Source of the DNA: Mesorhizobium sp. 113-3-3
GTDB taxonomy: Bacteria; Pseudomonadota; Alphaproteobacteria; Rhizobiales; Rhizobiaceae
DNA length: 64,000 nt
NCBI RefSeq assembly: GCF_016756495.1
Contig: NZ_AP023243.1
Coordinates: 6,700,501 to 6,764,500, forward strand
Reading direction: 5' to 3'
Made by a program: the position numbers and the translations under genes. Below, in pieces: positions 17,265-26,278 of the stretch (positions are counted from its first letter, which is position 1; the number at the start of each line of letters is the position of its first letter). The notes beneath the pieces are model-generated. The model did no database searches and was not told the origin of the DNA. It was given only the letters and a program-made list of their open reading frames with translations.

Positions 17265-20220
17265 GGAGCCGTTTTCCTTCAGGGTCTATGAAGTGAGGCG
17301 AAACGACCTTCACGAGATAACGGACGCCGCGGATCGGATTGTCAGCCAGGAGCGTTCTACCTTCCCATTTGGAGAGGCCGCCATTCAGCATACCAATCCC
17401 GATCCAATGACCGAGAGAGGGACTTTCGATTGCAGAAGTCACCCAACCCAATCCATGGCCGCTGAGGTCCTGCTGCTGGCAGAGGATGGAGCCCACTTCA
17501 AACGTTTCACCATCCGTCACAGGCACCAATCCCACCAATTGAGCCCGGTTATCGTTGCATAGTTCGGGTCTGCGGCGCATGACGGATCCGACAAAGGGCT
17601 TTTTGCCGGATGCCATGCGCCCCAAGCCCAAGTCGTCCAGTGTTGAACGACCGTCCAGTTCGCCACCTACTATATGACCTTTTTCAATTGCCAGTGCGTC
17701 CAGAGTCTCAGTTCCGTACGGGCCTCCACCAAGACCTTTCACGCCAGTAAGCAGCAGGTTCCAGGTATTTTCCCCAAAATCCGCTGGCACGTAGACCTCA
17801 TACCCGAGCTCACCCGAAAAGCTTATCCGAGCAACACGGCAGTCGACACCGTCGATTTTTCCTTCGCGGACCCCCATGAAAGGAAAGGCGTCGTTATCCA
17901 ATTTCATGCCGGTGATTATCGGTTCCAACAATTCGCGCGATCGTGGCCCGGCGATAGATATGGCCGCCCACTGCTCGGTGACCGAAGTTGCGGAGGCTCG
18001 CAGGTCCGGCCATCGCGTCTCCAACAATTCTTCTAACCAAGACAAGACCTTGCCCGCGCAGGCGGTTGTGGTTGTCACAAGGTAGTCGAACTCACCAACG
18101 CGCCAGCAGGTCCCGTCGTCCATTGCCAAGCCGTCGTCGCGCAGCATGACACCATAACGTGCCTTGCCCACCGGCAATGATTTGAAGGCGTTGACATACA
18201 CCCGGTTCAGAAATTCTCCCGCATCCGGGCCTTGGACCGATATTTTGCCGAAAGATGACACGTCGCAGATGCCAACGGACCTTCGGACCATTCGCATCTC
18301 CCGCTGGTAACCCGCCTCAAGGCTTTCGGCGCCTTGTGGAAAGTATTGTGAGCGCAGCCAGAAACCTGACTCTATCATGTTCGCGCCCTGGCTTATCGAC
18401 GCATTGTGCACAGGAGAACGACGCGTGGGATAAAGACGTTGACCTGGGTCAGAACCCGCTAATACACCGATTGAAACCGGCGCAAACGGCGGCCTGAATG
18501 TCGTCGTTCCCACTTCACTGATCTGCCGCCCCCGCATTTTTGCGATTAGGGCTAAGGCATTGACGGCAGACGTTCGTCCTTGGTCTGTTCCCATACCCAG
18601 TGTCGTATAGCGCTTCAGCAGCTCCGGAGCGTCGTAACCCTCCGATGTGCTTAGGATAATGTCGCCCAGCGTTACGTCATTTTGGACGTCGACAAATGCT
18701 TTCCCTTTAATCGAATTCAACACATGATGGCGAATGGGGTTATCCCATCCGCCTGCTGGCGGGAAACCTGGCTTTACGATCGTTTTGCCTAGCGCAATCG
18801 CCGCCTCCGCTCCGCCAGCGCACCCAGAATCGCGGCATTCGTCATTTCCCCATACACCAGAAGCCGCGCCGACGCACCGGATAGGCTCTCGGGTCTCGCC
18901 GGGCAGAAAAGCAGCAAGCTCATCGCTCCACACGGGCCGGACGCCTCGCTGGCTAAGCAGATGTTGGGTAGGCGACCATCCGCCGGACATCCCGATAGCA
19001 TCACAGCGAATGATCTCTGCATGGCCTCCGTTGGGGTCACCTATCTGTAACCCTGTGACGCCATTACGGCCTTTAGCCCTCAGCGGTACACGTCCAAAAC
19101 GGACCTCGACGTCCGCGGCCAAGGCCGCATCGACCATGGAGCCGGACGCTTTCTCGCGAGCATCAACGAGGATCGTGACAATGCCCGCCTTGGCCAGATC
19201 GCGCGCTGCAATGTATGCGCTGTCATTATTCGTGACGATGACGGCGCTTTTGCCCGCAGCCACTGCCCACCGATTTGCATAGCTTCGCATCGACGAGGCC
19301 AGCATGACGCCGGGCCGGTCGTTGTTGCCGAAGATGAGGGGACGCTCGATGGCACCGGCTGCCACGACGACTCGCTTGGCCCGAATGGTCCACAGCCGTT
19401 CCCTGGCGGTATTGTCCAATTCTCCGGGGGAACGCTGCAGACGTTCAACTAAGCCGACGACCCCATGGTCATAAATACCAAAAGCAGTCGTACGCGTGAG
19501 GATACGAATATTTGGGGACGCTCGCAGATATCGTTCTCTTGACGCCAGCCAAGCCGACGCAGTCACATCTTCAATCGGGACGGTCTCCTGCAAGAGGTTT
19601 CCGCCCAGTTGAAAGTCGCGCTCCACCAATATCACATTGAGTCCGGCCCCAGACGCGACGCGTGCCGCTTCAAGACCCGCAGGACCAGCTCCGACAACGA
19701 GAAGGTCGCAAAAGCCTTCAACATTTTCATATCTGTCCGGATCAGGTTCGCGAGAGGCGCGTCCCAACCCGGCGGCCCTGCGAATGAAACGCTCGTAAAA
19801 CATCCAGCTTCGCGACGTTTTGCCGGGGCCCATAAAGGTCTTATAATAAAATCCCGCGCCGAGAAACCGCGTGAACAGCTGGTTGAGGACGCCGATGTCG
19901 AAGCGAAGCGAGGGCCAGCAATGCTGGCTGTAGGCTTCCAAGCCTTGGCAAAGCTCCTCCGTGGTCGCGAGAGTGTTCGGGGTAGCGCTTGCCCCCCTTC
20001 CTACAGTCAGCAGCGCAGACGTTTCCTCAAGGCCTGCACTCATGATTCCACGTGGCCGATGATACTTGAAGCTACGGCCTACCAAGCACTCACCGTTTGC
20101 CAACAGAGCCGACGCCAATGTGTCACCCGTATAACCCTGGAGGCGGCGCCCATTGAACGAGAATTCGACCGGGCGATCCCGATCCAGCGCACCCCCAACT
20201 TCAAAGCGGAAGGCGGTCAT
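17257..20220 (-). CDS. soxA: Sarcosine oxidase alpha subunit
   Basis: A 987-residue subunit of heterotetrameric sarcosine oxidase, which turns sarcosine, oxygen and tetrahydrofolate into glycine, H2O2 and 5,10-methylene-THF. Order: N-terminal 2Fe-2S-like domain without iron (about 10-95; FSFNGRRLQGYTGDTLASAL), Rossmann NAD-binding region (DLLVVGAGPAGLEAARVAS near 172-190), further pyridine-nucleotide fold, and C-terminal GcvT-like folate domain (about 600-985; GVCDVSSFGK-like IcDVSSFGKI and GELGYEVYVP). The start is ATG at 20220, overlapping the soxD stop (ATGA); the frame is open further upstream but inside soxD. Length is typical. The FAD/FMN partner is soxB. Confidence 0.95.
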   Translation of the reverse strand: MTAFRFEVGGALDRDRPVEFSFNGRRLQGYTGDTLASALLANGECLVGRSFKYHRPRGIMSAGLEETSALLTVGRGASATPNTLATTEELCQGLEAYSQHCWPSLRFDIGVLNQLFTRFLGAGFYYKTFMGPGKTSRSWMFYERFIRRAAGLGRASREPDPDRYENVEGFCDLLVVGAGPAGLEAARVASGAGLNVILVERDFQLGGNLLQETVPIEDVTASAWLASRERYLRASPNIRILTRTTAFGIYDHGVVGLVERLQRSPGELDNTARERLWTIRAKRVVVAAGAIERPLIFGNNDRPGVMLASSMRSYANRWAVAAGKSAVIVTNNDSAYIAARDLAKAGIVTILVDAREKASGSMVDAALAADVEVRFGRVPLRAKGRNGVTGLQIGDPNGGHAEIIRCDAIGMSGGWSPTQHLLSQRGVRPVWSDELAAFLPGETREPIRCVGAASGVWGNDECRDSGCAGGAEAAIALGKTIVKPGFPPAGGWDNPIRHHVLNSIKGKAFVDVQNDVTLGDIILSTSEGYDAPELLKRYTTLGMGTDQGRTSAVNALALIAKMRGRQISEVGTTTFRPPFAPVSIGVLAGSDPGQRLYPTRRSPVHNASISQGANMIESGFWLRSQYFPQGAESLEAGYQREMRMVRRSVGICDVSSFGKISVQGPDAGEFLNRVYVNAFKSLPVGKARYGVMLRDDGLAMDDGTCWRVGEFDYLVTTTTACAGKVLSWLEELLETRWPDLRASATSVTEQWAAISIAGPRSRELLEPIITGMKLDNDAFPFMGVREGKIDGVDCRVARISFSGELGYEVYVPADFGENTWNLLLTGVKGLGGGPYGTETLDALAIEKGHIVGGELDGRSTLDDLGLGRMASGKKPFVGSVMRRRPELCNDNRAQLVGLVPVTDGETFEVGSILCQQQDLSGHGLGWVTSAIESPSLGHWIGIGMLNGGLSKWEGRTLLADNPIRGVRYLVKVVSPHFIDPEGKRLHG

Positions 20221-20489
20221 TTCACGAGCTCCGAAATGGTGAGGCGCGCCGGCTCGACCTGGGAAATGGAGTGGGTCAAGGTATCGCGTTCGAGGACCAG
20301 CCAAATCCGGCAGCCACCAGAGTGATGCCACTTTTCGCGAAGCACACCTTTGGGATTTGACCTTATATAGACCGCGTCATTCCACTCCTCGAGTGACGCA
20401 TCAAGTTCGGGAAACGTCACGCTAGCGTCGCCACCATACGTGAATTCACTGTGGTCGCGTTCGCCACAGAAAGGACAGCTGATGCGCAT
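20217..20489 (-). CDS. soxD: Sarcosine oxidase delta subunit
   Basis: A 90-residue zinc-binding subunit. It opens with MRISCPFCGERDHSEFTYGG; Cys5, Cys8 and later His/Cys (REKWHHSGGCRIW) form the zinc site described for SoxD. Start and stop overlap both neighbours: TAATG with soxB and ATGA with soxA, so the operon is tightly coupled. Length matches the family (about 90-100). Confidence 0.95.
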   Translation of the reverse strand: MRISCPFCGERDHSEFTYGGDASVTFPELDASLEEWNDAVYIRSNPKGVLREKWHHSGGCRIWLVLERDTLTHSISQVEPARLTISELVK

Positions 20490-21745
20490 TAGTGAAGCCT
20501 TGGAATGGGGCCGGTGCCGGCCTCGTCGATAGTTGCGCCTCGCGCGAATCTATCGAGTGAAAATGGTGCTGACAGGCGATCATTCTCACCTCGAGCAATT
20601 AGGTGAGAAAAACACCAGCCTGACGCCGGCGTTGCCTTGAATCCGCTATAACCCCATCCACCGCTAAGATAGAGACCTTCGAGCGGTGTCTTTGAAATGA
20701 TGGGCGAGCCATCCATGGTCATATCATTGATGCCACCCCAGTGCCGCACCAGACGGACCCTGCCTAGGCACGGCATTAGTGAAACCGCTAGAGAAGCTAC
20801 GTCACGAACAGCCGGCAAATTGCCCCGTTGAGCGTATGAGTTGTACATGTCGAGATCGCCGCCGAATACCATCCCACCCTTATCTGATTGGCTGATGTAG
20901 AATTGACCGTGTGACACGAAGTCGATCACGTGGTCGAGAAGTGGCTTCAATGGTTCAGACACAAAGGCTTGCAGGAGATGGCTCTCTATAGGAAGCCGCA
21001 GACCGGCCATTTCGCCAAGCTGCGAGGTATGACCCGCCACCGCCATTGCCGTTTTCTTGGACAGGACGCGACCCCTGGTTGTTTCCACACCGGTAATGCG
21101 GCCGCCATCTCGGAGGAAACCGGTAACCTCACAGTTCTGAATTATGTCGACTCCGAGCTGTGATGCAGCGCGGGCGTATCCCCAGACGACCGCATCATGG
21201 CGGGCAGTCCCCCCGCTCGGTTGAAGCAACCCTCCCCAGATCGGAAAGCGTGCTGTCGGCCGATAATCCAGGTGCGGTACTAATTTCTGCATTGCCGCGC
21301 GGTCTAGCAAACGCGCATCAATGCCGTGGCGAAGCATTATGTTGCTACGCCTCACTGCCCCATCCACGTCCTCTGATGAATTCAGCAGAAGGATCTGCCC
21401 GCGCGGACTAAACATGACGTTGAAGTTCAGTTCGCTCGAAAGCGTATCCCAGAGCTTTTGAGAATGCCCATAAAACTCGGTCGAACCCGCCAGCAGGTAA
21501 TTTGCCAGAATGATAGTTGTGTTCCGACCGGCATTGCCGGACCCGATGTGAGATTTTTCGAGAACTGCAACGTTACGAATACCGAATTCCTTGGCCAGGT
21601 AGTAGGCGGTGGCAAGTCCATGTCCGCCGCCGCCCACTATCACCACGTCATATTGCGACTTTGGTTCAGGATTGCGCCAAGCGCGGGACCATGGCCGACC
21701 CGAGACAGCGTGCCTTAATGATTCAAACGCAGAATAGTTTGTCAT
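20489..21745 (-). CDS. soxB: Sarcosine oxidase beta subunit
   Basis: A 418-residue FAD/FMN flavoprotein of the DAO family that performs the oxidation step of the sarcosine oxidase complex. Dinucleotide-binding motif VVIVGGGGHGLATAYYLAKE is at about 34-53; the C-terminal FAD-binding signature is SGGWGYSGFKATPASG. The segment HIGSGNAGRNTTIILANYL matches SoxB. ATG start at 21745. First gene of soxBDAG, divergent from the aminotransferase at 22194 with a shared 450-bp intergenic region that contains motif copy d. Its presence means a pathway intermediate is probably sarcosine or another N-methyl amino acid. Confidence 0.95.
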   Translation of the reverse strand: MTNYSAFESLRHAVSGRPWSRAWRNPEPKSQYDVVIVGGGGHGLATAYYLAKEFGIRNVAVLEKSHIGSGNAGRNTTIILANYLLAGSTEFYGHSQKLWDTLSSELNFNVMFSPRGQILLLNSSEDVDGAVRRSNIMLRHGIDARLLDRAAMQKLVPHLDYRPTARFPIWGGLLQPSGGTARHDAVVWGYARAASQLGVDIIQNCEVTGFLRDGGRITGVETTRGRVLSKKTAMAVAGHTSQLGEMAGLRLPIESHLLQAFVSEPLKPLLDHVIDFVSHGQFYISQSDKGGMVFGGDLDMYNSYAQRGNLPAVRDVASLAVSLMPCLGRVRLVRHWGGINDMTMDGSPIISKTPLEGLYLSGGWGYSGFKATPASGWCFSHLIARGENDRLSAPFSLDRFARGATIDEAGTGPIPRLH

Positions 21746-22193
21746 ACAGCCTCAACTTGCCGCGAGCCAGCAGGCCACATACCAGGCGCACAATTGCGAT
21801 GTTGTTGTCCCTGCCATCCTAACAAGGCTCAGGACGTAAAACTCGGGATTTCACCGTCCATAATGTTGAAGTCCGGCATATTTCGAGCGCTCTGCGCATG
21901 AAAGCCGCGAAGCCAAAGATTTTTCGGGTTCTTTTGCACCGAAACGGTTATGTTGGGCGGGGGCGGAGAGGACGGCGAGCTTACAACACAACTTGGTGGC
22001 GCCTAGCTGCGTCTGTGAACACCGCCGGGCGATGATTACAAAAGATCAGCAGCGTCCCTTCGCTACATTGGCCTGCGGCGCAGAAATTATGCGGCTCGCC
22101 GGCTCTCAAAGCTGCAAGACGGACGGGTGGGACGTGTAACCTGCTGGGGCCGCCCACGATGGCGTCTGGTTTGCTCAACTTTGGATTACGATC
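21746..22193. promoter_or_regulatory. Divergent intergenic region between soxB and the class V aminotransferase
   Basis: A 448-bp region from which both transcription units must start. It contains motif copy d at 22079-22093. No convincing sigma70 boxes could be named with confidence. Confidence 0.45.
22079..22093. promoter_or_regulatory. Operator-like 15-bp motif, site d
   Basis: CGCAGAAATTATGCG, half-sites CGCA/TGCG, 100 bases upstream of the class V aminotransferase start and about 335 bases from soxB. Confidence 0.45.
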
Positions 22194-23411
22194 TTGAATC
22201 AAACAGTTGCGACTGAAAGCCCCCCCCCGTTTCTTGACGCCATCCGCAAAGATTTCCCGGCGACCAGTGAGTTTATCTACATGGATGTTGCGAACCAGGG
22301 CCTCATATCGCTAGCAGTCCGTGATTCCATCAATGAGCACCTTAACAACAGGCTCGTCGGCATCAATGACGAACTGCACCAGTTGGCTAAGGTAGAGGAG
22401 ACCCGCGAGCTTTTCGCCCGCTTTATCGGCGCTCAGACAAATGAGATCGCCCTGACGAAAAACGCTTCGGAGGGGATTAACATCATTGCCAATGCATTCG
22501 CTTGGAAAGAGGGCGACAACATAATTCTCTGCCCGAAACTCGAACACGCCAACAACATTCTCCCATGGCTGCAATTAAAGGCTCGTCAGGGGGTTGAAGT
22601 CCGGACGATCGAGCCACTCAACGGGCAGATTGACGTCGAAGCTTTGGGTAAAGCCATCGACAGCCGAACCCGCGTTGTTACGATCGCCACGGTGACGATG
22701 GTGCCCGGCTTCCGGACCGAGGTCTCGGCAATTGCCAGGCTTTGCAACCAAAAGGGGGTCTTCCTCCTAGCAGACGCCACGCAATCAGTAGGCATTCTTG
22801 CCACTGATGTGCGCGATCTGGGCATCGATGGGCTGGCTGTCTCGACAGTCAAGGGCCTTATGGGTCTTTACGGATCCGGCTTTTTGTATTGCCGGCGGCA
22901 ATGGGCCGACCGGCTTCTGCCGGCCTATCTTGCGAGATTCAGCGTAGATCTCGGCGAGGCTTTGGAATCTGCTCCGGTATCCGACACGTTTACTCTCCGC
23001 CCTGGCGCAACCCGCTTTGACATCGGGCACTATAACTTCCCGGGTCTAATCGCGGTAACAGCATCCATCCGGCAGCTGAGTGCCGTCGGAATGGAAAGGA
23101 TCGAGCGCCACGTAACCGGTCTGGCGGCCCGTCTCGCAACCGGTCTTCATGGTCTGGGCATGCCTGTATGCGGGGGACTGCTTCGACCAGGCTCCAGCAG
23201 TATTGTGGCGGTAGGCGACATGTCACTGCTCGGCGGTCAATCATCACACCAGTTAGATGTGGCATCGTTGCGGGATCATCTGGCGCAGCACAAGATCATC
23301 GCATCCGCCCGCCGTGGGATGCTGCGGTTTTCACTTCATCTCTACAATACGGCCGATGAGGTCGATCAAGTTATTGACATAGCTAAGGGCTGGTTGACCC
23401 GCCCCGCCTGA
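22194..23411 (+). CDS. Class V PLP-dependent aminotransferase / desulfurase-like enzyme
   Basis: A 405-residue fold-type I PLP enzyme of the class V / cysteine-desulfurase-like superfamily (which includes IscS-like, isopenicillin-N-epimerase-like and kynureninase-like proteins). Features: FIYMDVANQGLIS near 27-39, TKNASEGINIIANAF near 82-96, PLP-Asp in FLLADATQSVGI, and Schiff-base Lys in AVSTVKGLMGLYGSGF (about residue 222). The predicted start is TTG at 22194, weak in ribosome binding site; the first ATG in frame (22281) would remove residues near the cofactor pocket. A 28-bp gap separates it from the M20 gene downstream, so they form an operon. Its reaction is unknown; an epimerase, lyase or aminotransferase is possible. 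Confidence 0.8.
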   Translation: MNQTVATESPPPFLDAIRKDFPATSEFIYMDVANQGLISLAVRDSINEHLNNRLVGINDELHQLAKVEETRELFARFIGAQTNEIALTKNASEGINIIANAFAWKEGDNIILCPKLEHANNILPWLQLKARQGVEVRTIEPLNGQIDVEALGKAIDSRTRVVTIATVTMVPGFRTEVSAIARLCNQKGVFLLADATQSVGILATDVRDLGIDGLAVSTVKGLMGLYGSGFLYCRRQWADRLLPAYLARFSVDLGEALESAPVSDTFTLRPGATRFDIGHYNFPGLIAVTASIRQLSAVGMERIERHVTGLAARLATGLHGLGMPVCGGLLRPGSSSIVAVGDMSLLGGQSSHQLDVASLRDHLAQHKIIASARRGMLRFSLHLYNTADEVDQVIDIAKGWLTRPA

Positions 23412-23439
23412 TCGCATTCTACCCCAAAAGAGGTCCATC

Positions 23440-24579
23440 ATGCCTTCGCCCGATCCACAGCTGGTATCGCTCCTACAGGACTTGACGCGCATTGAGAGCG
23501 TCAACCCCTCTCTGTCCAAGACCGGGAGCGGTGAACGGGCTATGGCTCTTTACCTGCAGAAATATTGCGAGGAACGCGGGTTAGCTTGTGAGCTTCAGGA
23601 AGTGAAGGACGGGCGCCCGAATTTGGTGGCTTGGGTGCCTGGAACGGATCCCGACCGGCGCATCCTGTTCATTGCCCACACGGATACCGTGCCGGTTGAG
23701 AAATGGGAGGATAATCCGTTTTCGGGAGATATCCGAGACGGGCTTCTCCACGGCCGGGGCAGCTGTGATACCAAAGGCTCCCTCGCAGCAATGCTAAGGG
23801 CACTGTGCACGCTTGGAGCACGAAAACCGAAAGCCACGGTAGTCCTGGTGGCCAGTATTGACGAGGAATACCGCAAAATCGGCGCTCGCGCCGTAGCAGA
23901 TTCCGGTGTTGCCTACGAAGCCGCCGTCGTCGGCGAGCCAACAAGCTTGGAATTGGTAGTAGCCCACAAAGGGTCAGTCCGCTGGCAGGTCGAAGTCGAA
24001 GGTATACCGGTTCATTCTTCGAGACCGCACCTGGGCGTCAACGCGATCACCGGGATGGCTCGGATCATATTAGCGCTCGAAGAGCTGAACAGGAACCTAA
24101 GCTTACGCGAAAATGCGCTCGTCGGCCCCCCTGCCCTGACCGTAAGCCTGATTGAAGGTGGGATAGAACTGACAACCGTTCCCCCGGCCTGCCGGATCTG
24201 GATCGACCGTCGACTAACTCCTGGAGAGTCTCCACAGGGAGCCATTCAAGAGGTCGAGGATATTCTCAAACACTTCCGTGAAAGCGAATACAAGATTATC
24301 GCCCGCTCACTCCTTCCGGCGCTGGAAGACCCCGCTCCCTTAAGTGCCGAAGGTAGCCGAATTGCGGAGGTGGCCTCCCTAATCTGCAAAGATGTGGCAG
24401 GAACTGGCAGGTTTACGGGTGCGCCTTGGGGAACGGATGCTAGCCAACTCGCTGGGGTATCCTGTGTAGTGATTGGCCCCGGTAGCATGGCTCAAGCCCA
24501 TACCAGCAACGAGTATATTACCTTGGATCAGCTGGATTATGCTGTCCAAATCTACCAACGCATAATGCTGGAATATTGA
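23440..24579 (+). CDS. M20 family deacylase (ArgE/DapE-like)
   Basis: A 379-residue zinc amidohydrolase related to acetylornithine deacetylase and succinyl-DAP desuccinylase. Metal and catalytic residues are in place: FIAHTDTVP (H80, D82), GRGSCDTKGS (D110), IDEEYRKIGA (E142/E143), VVGEPTSLE (E166) and a late His in SMAQAHTSNEY. The lid domain spans about 175-285. ATG start with AAGAGG upstream. Operon with the class V enzyme. In ectoine degradation the acetyl-diaminobutyrate deacetylase (DoeB/EutE) belongs to a different family (AstE/AspA), not found here; I infer this M20 enzyme could do an equivalent deacylation. Confidence 0.88.
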   Translation: MPSPDPQLVSLLQDLTRIESVNPSLSKTGSGERAMALYLQKYCEERGLACELQEVKDGRPNLVAWVPGTDPDRRILFIAHTDTVPVEKWEDNPFSGDIRDGLLHGRGSCDTKGSLAAMLRALCTLGARKPKATVVLVASIDEEYRKIGARAVADSGVAYEAAVVGEPTSLELVVAHKGSVRWQVEVEGIPVHSSRPHLGVNAITGMARIILALEELNRNLSLRENALVGPPALTVSLIEGGIELTTVPPACRIWIDRRLTPGESPQGAIQEVEDILKHFRESEYKIIARSLLPALEDPAPLSAEGSRIAEVASLICKDVAGTGRFTGAPWGTDASQLAGVSCVVIGPGSMAQAHTSNEYITLDQLDYAVQIYQRIMLEY

Positions 24580-24666
24580 GCTTCTGCCGGCAAAGGCGAC
24601 CCATCGGTGGTTTTTTTGCGCAAGATCCCAATTTTCGCACGATGCTAAATAGTACAAGCCGATTTT

Positions 24667-24681
24667 TGCAGAATTTCGGCG
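24667..24681. promoter_or_regulatory. Operator-like 15-bp motif, site e
   Basis: TGCAGAATTTCGGCG, one base off the motif in the right half-site; within a longer inverted repeat TTTTGC-N11-GCAAAA. It lies about 140 bases upstream of the EctB-like gene. Confidence 0.45.
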
Positions 24682-24819
24682 CAAAAGACCGCAATTCAGC
24701 GACGAACGGTGAGGCGGCCTTGTTACGTTCAGCCAAGGGCAGCGCCTGACGTTTAGCGCCAGCGCCCTGTGTTCCCGGCCTTCCTTGTCTTGGGCCGGCC
24801 GTCAAAACAAGGATTCGCT

Positions 24820-26118
24820 ATGAACAAGCCACTCACTCCCATCAATGACACGAGCCTGGAGCTATTTGATCGGCTCGAATCTGAAGTCCGCAGCTATGTC
24901 CGCTCCTTTCCGGTTTTATTCGACCACGCGTCCAACACAAAGCTGGTGGGCGCAGACGGTCGTGAGTTCATCGATTTCTTCGGTGGGGCGGGCGCTCTCA
25001 ATTATGGGCATAACAATCCCGCTTTCAAACAGGCTCTGCTGGACTACATCGAGCGCGACGGCATCGTCCACAGTCTGGATCTCGCCACGACGGCGAAAAG
25101 GGCTTTCATGGAGGCCTTTGAGAAGCATATTCTCCTGCCGCGTGGGCTTAACTACAAGCTGCAGTTCCCGGGACCCACCGGCACGAATGCCGTTGAAGCA
25201 GCCCTGAAGCTCGCTCGCCTCGCGACAGGTAGATCAAACGTTGTGGCTTTCACCAACGGGTTTCACGGCGTCAGTGTCGGCGCCCTTGCGGCGACCGGCT
25301 ACAAGGAGTTCCGCACGGCGGCCGGTATCTCACTCGCGAACGTCACGATGCTGCCGTACGATGGGTACCTCGGCGAAGGAATCGACACCCTAGATTATTT
25401 CGAAAACCTTCTCCTTGATCCGAACAGCGGCTTAGACAAGCCCGCTGCTGTCATTCTGGAAGCAGTTCAGGGCGAAGGTGGCATTAACATCGCCAGCACG
25501 CCTTGGCTGAAGCGGCTGCGCGAACTGACAACCCAGCATGGCATCTTGCTCATCTGCGATGAAATTCAGGCCGGTATAGGCCGCACGGGCAAGTTCTTCG
25601 CCTTTGAGACCTCCGGGATCATCCCCGACATTGTAACTCTGTCAAAGTCGCTGTCGGCTTATGGCACACCAATGTCTCTTATCCTGATGAAGCCGGAGGT
25701 CGACGTGTGGGCCCCAGCGGCACACACCGGCACGTTCCGGGGCAACAATCTGGCCTTCATCACCGCGCGCAGGGCAATTGAAGTTTACTGGTCAGACAAC
25801 AAGTTTGAAAAGCAAATTGCCGAGAAATCAGCCGTATTGGCTGAATCTCTCAAAGCGATCGCCGAAGAATTTTCGGCCCTCGGACTCACCGTCCGCGGTC
25901 GTGGACTGATGTTTGGTCTTGTTTGCCAAAAACATCGCCACTTCGCATCCGCAGTGTCGAAGGAAGCTCTAAGCCGTGGCTTGGTGATTGAAACGGCGGG
26001 ATCGTACGGAGAAGTGGTAAAGTTCATGACAGCGCTCACGATCACTGAAGAAGATCTCCGCCGCGGCCTTTCGGTCATTCGCGATAGTGTCGAAACCGTG
26101 AGCAAAACCCTCAACTAG
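24820..26118 (+). CDS. EctB-like diaminobutyrate aminotransferase (class III)
   Basis: A 432-residue class III aminotransferase closest in look to EctB (L-2,4-diaminobutyrate:2-oxoglutarate/glutamate aminotransferase). EctB-type signatures: GGAGALNYGHNNP near 55-67, LQFPGPTGTNAVEAALKLAR near 114-133, LLICDEIQAGIGRTG (D247) and VTLSKSLSAYG (Schiff-base K276). ATG at 24820 preceded by AAGGA is better than the upstream in-frame start. No ectA, ectC or ectD adjoins, so a biosynthetic ectoine role is unlikely; in a catabolic block it would interconvert diaminobutyrate and aspartate semialdehyde. The aldehyde dehydrogenase 160 bp downstream fits the next step. A second relative is at 62845-64000. 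Confidence 0.88.
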   Translation: MNKPLTPINDTSLELFDRLESEVRSYVRSFPVLFDHASNTKLVGADGREFIDFFGGAGALNYGHNNPAFKQALLDYIERDGIVHSLDLATTAKRAFMEAFEKHILLPRGLNYKLQFPGPTGTNAVEAALKLARLATGRSNVVAFTNGFHGVSVGALAATGYKEFRTAAGISLANVTMLPYDGYLGEGIDTLDYFENLLLDPNSGLDKPAAVILEAVQGEGGINIASTPWLKRLRELTTQHGILLICDEIQAGIGRTGKFFAFETSGIIPDIVTLSKSLSAYGTPMSLILMKPEVDVWAPAAHTGTFRGNNLAFITARRAIEVYWSDNKFEKQIAEKSAVLAESLKAIAEEFSALGLTVRGRGLMFGLVCQKHRHFASAVSKEALSRGLVIETAGSYGEVVKFMTALTITEEDLRRGLSVIRDSVETVSKTLN

Positions 26119-26278
26119 GTCTTGCGTGAGGAAAACCCGTCATTTGGGTGCAAAAACGCGTTGGGGGCACGGTATGGCGTGCTCCCAATCGCAATCCCGC
26201 CGGACCTGACGGCCAACCATTAATGCGCATCGGCGACTGCCGAGACAATCCAAACATACAACGAAGGGATCGGGATAC

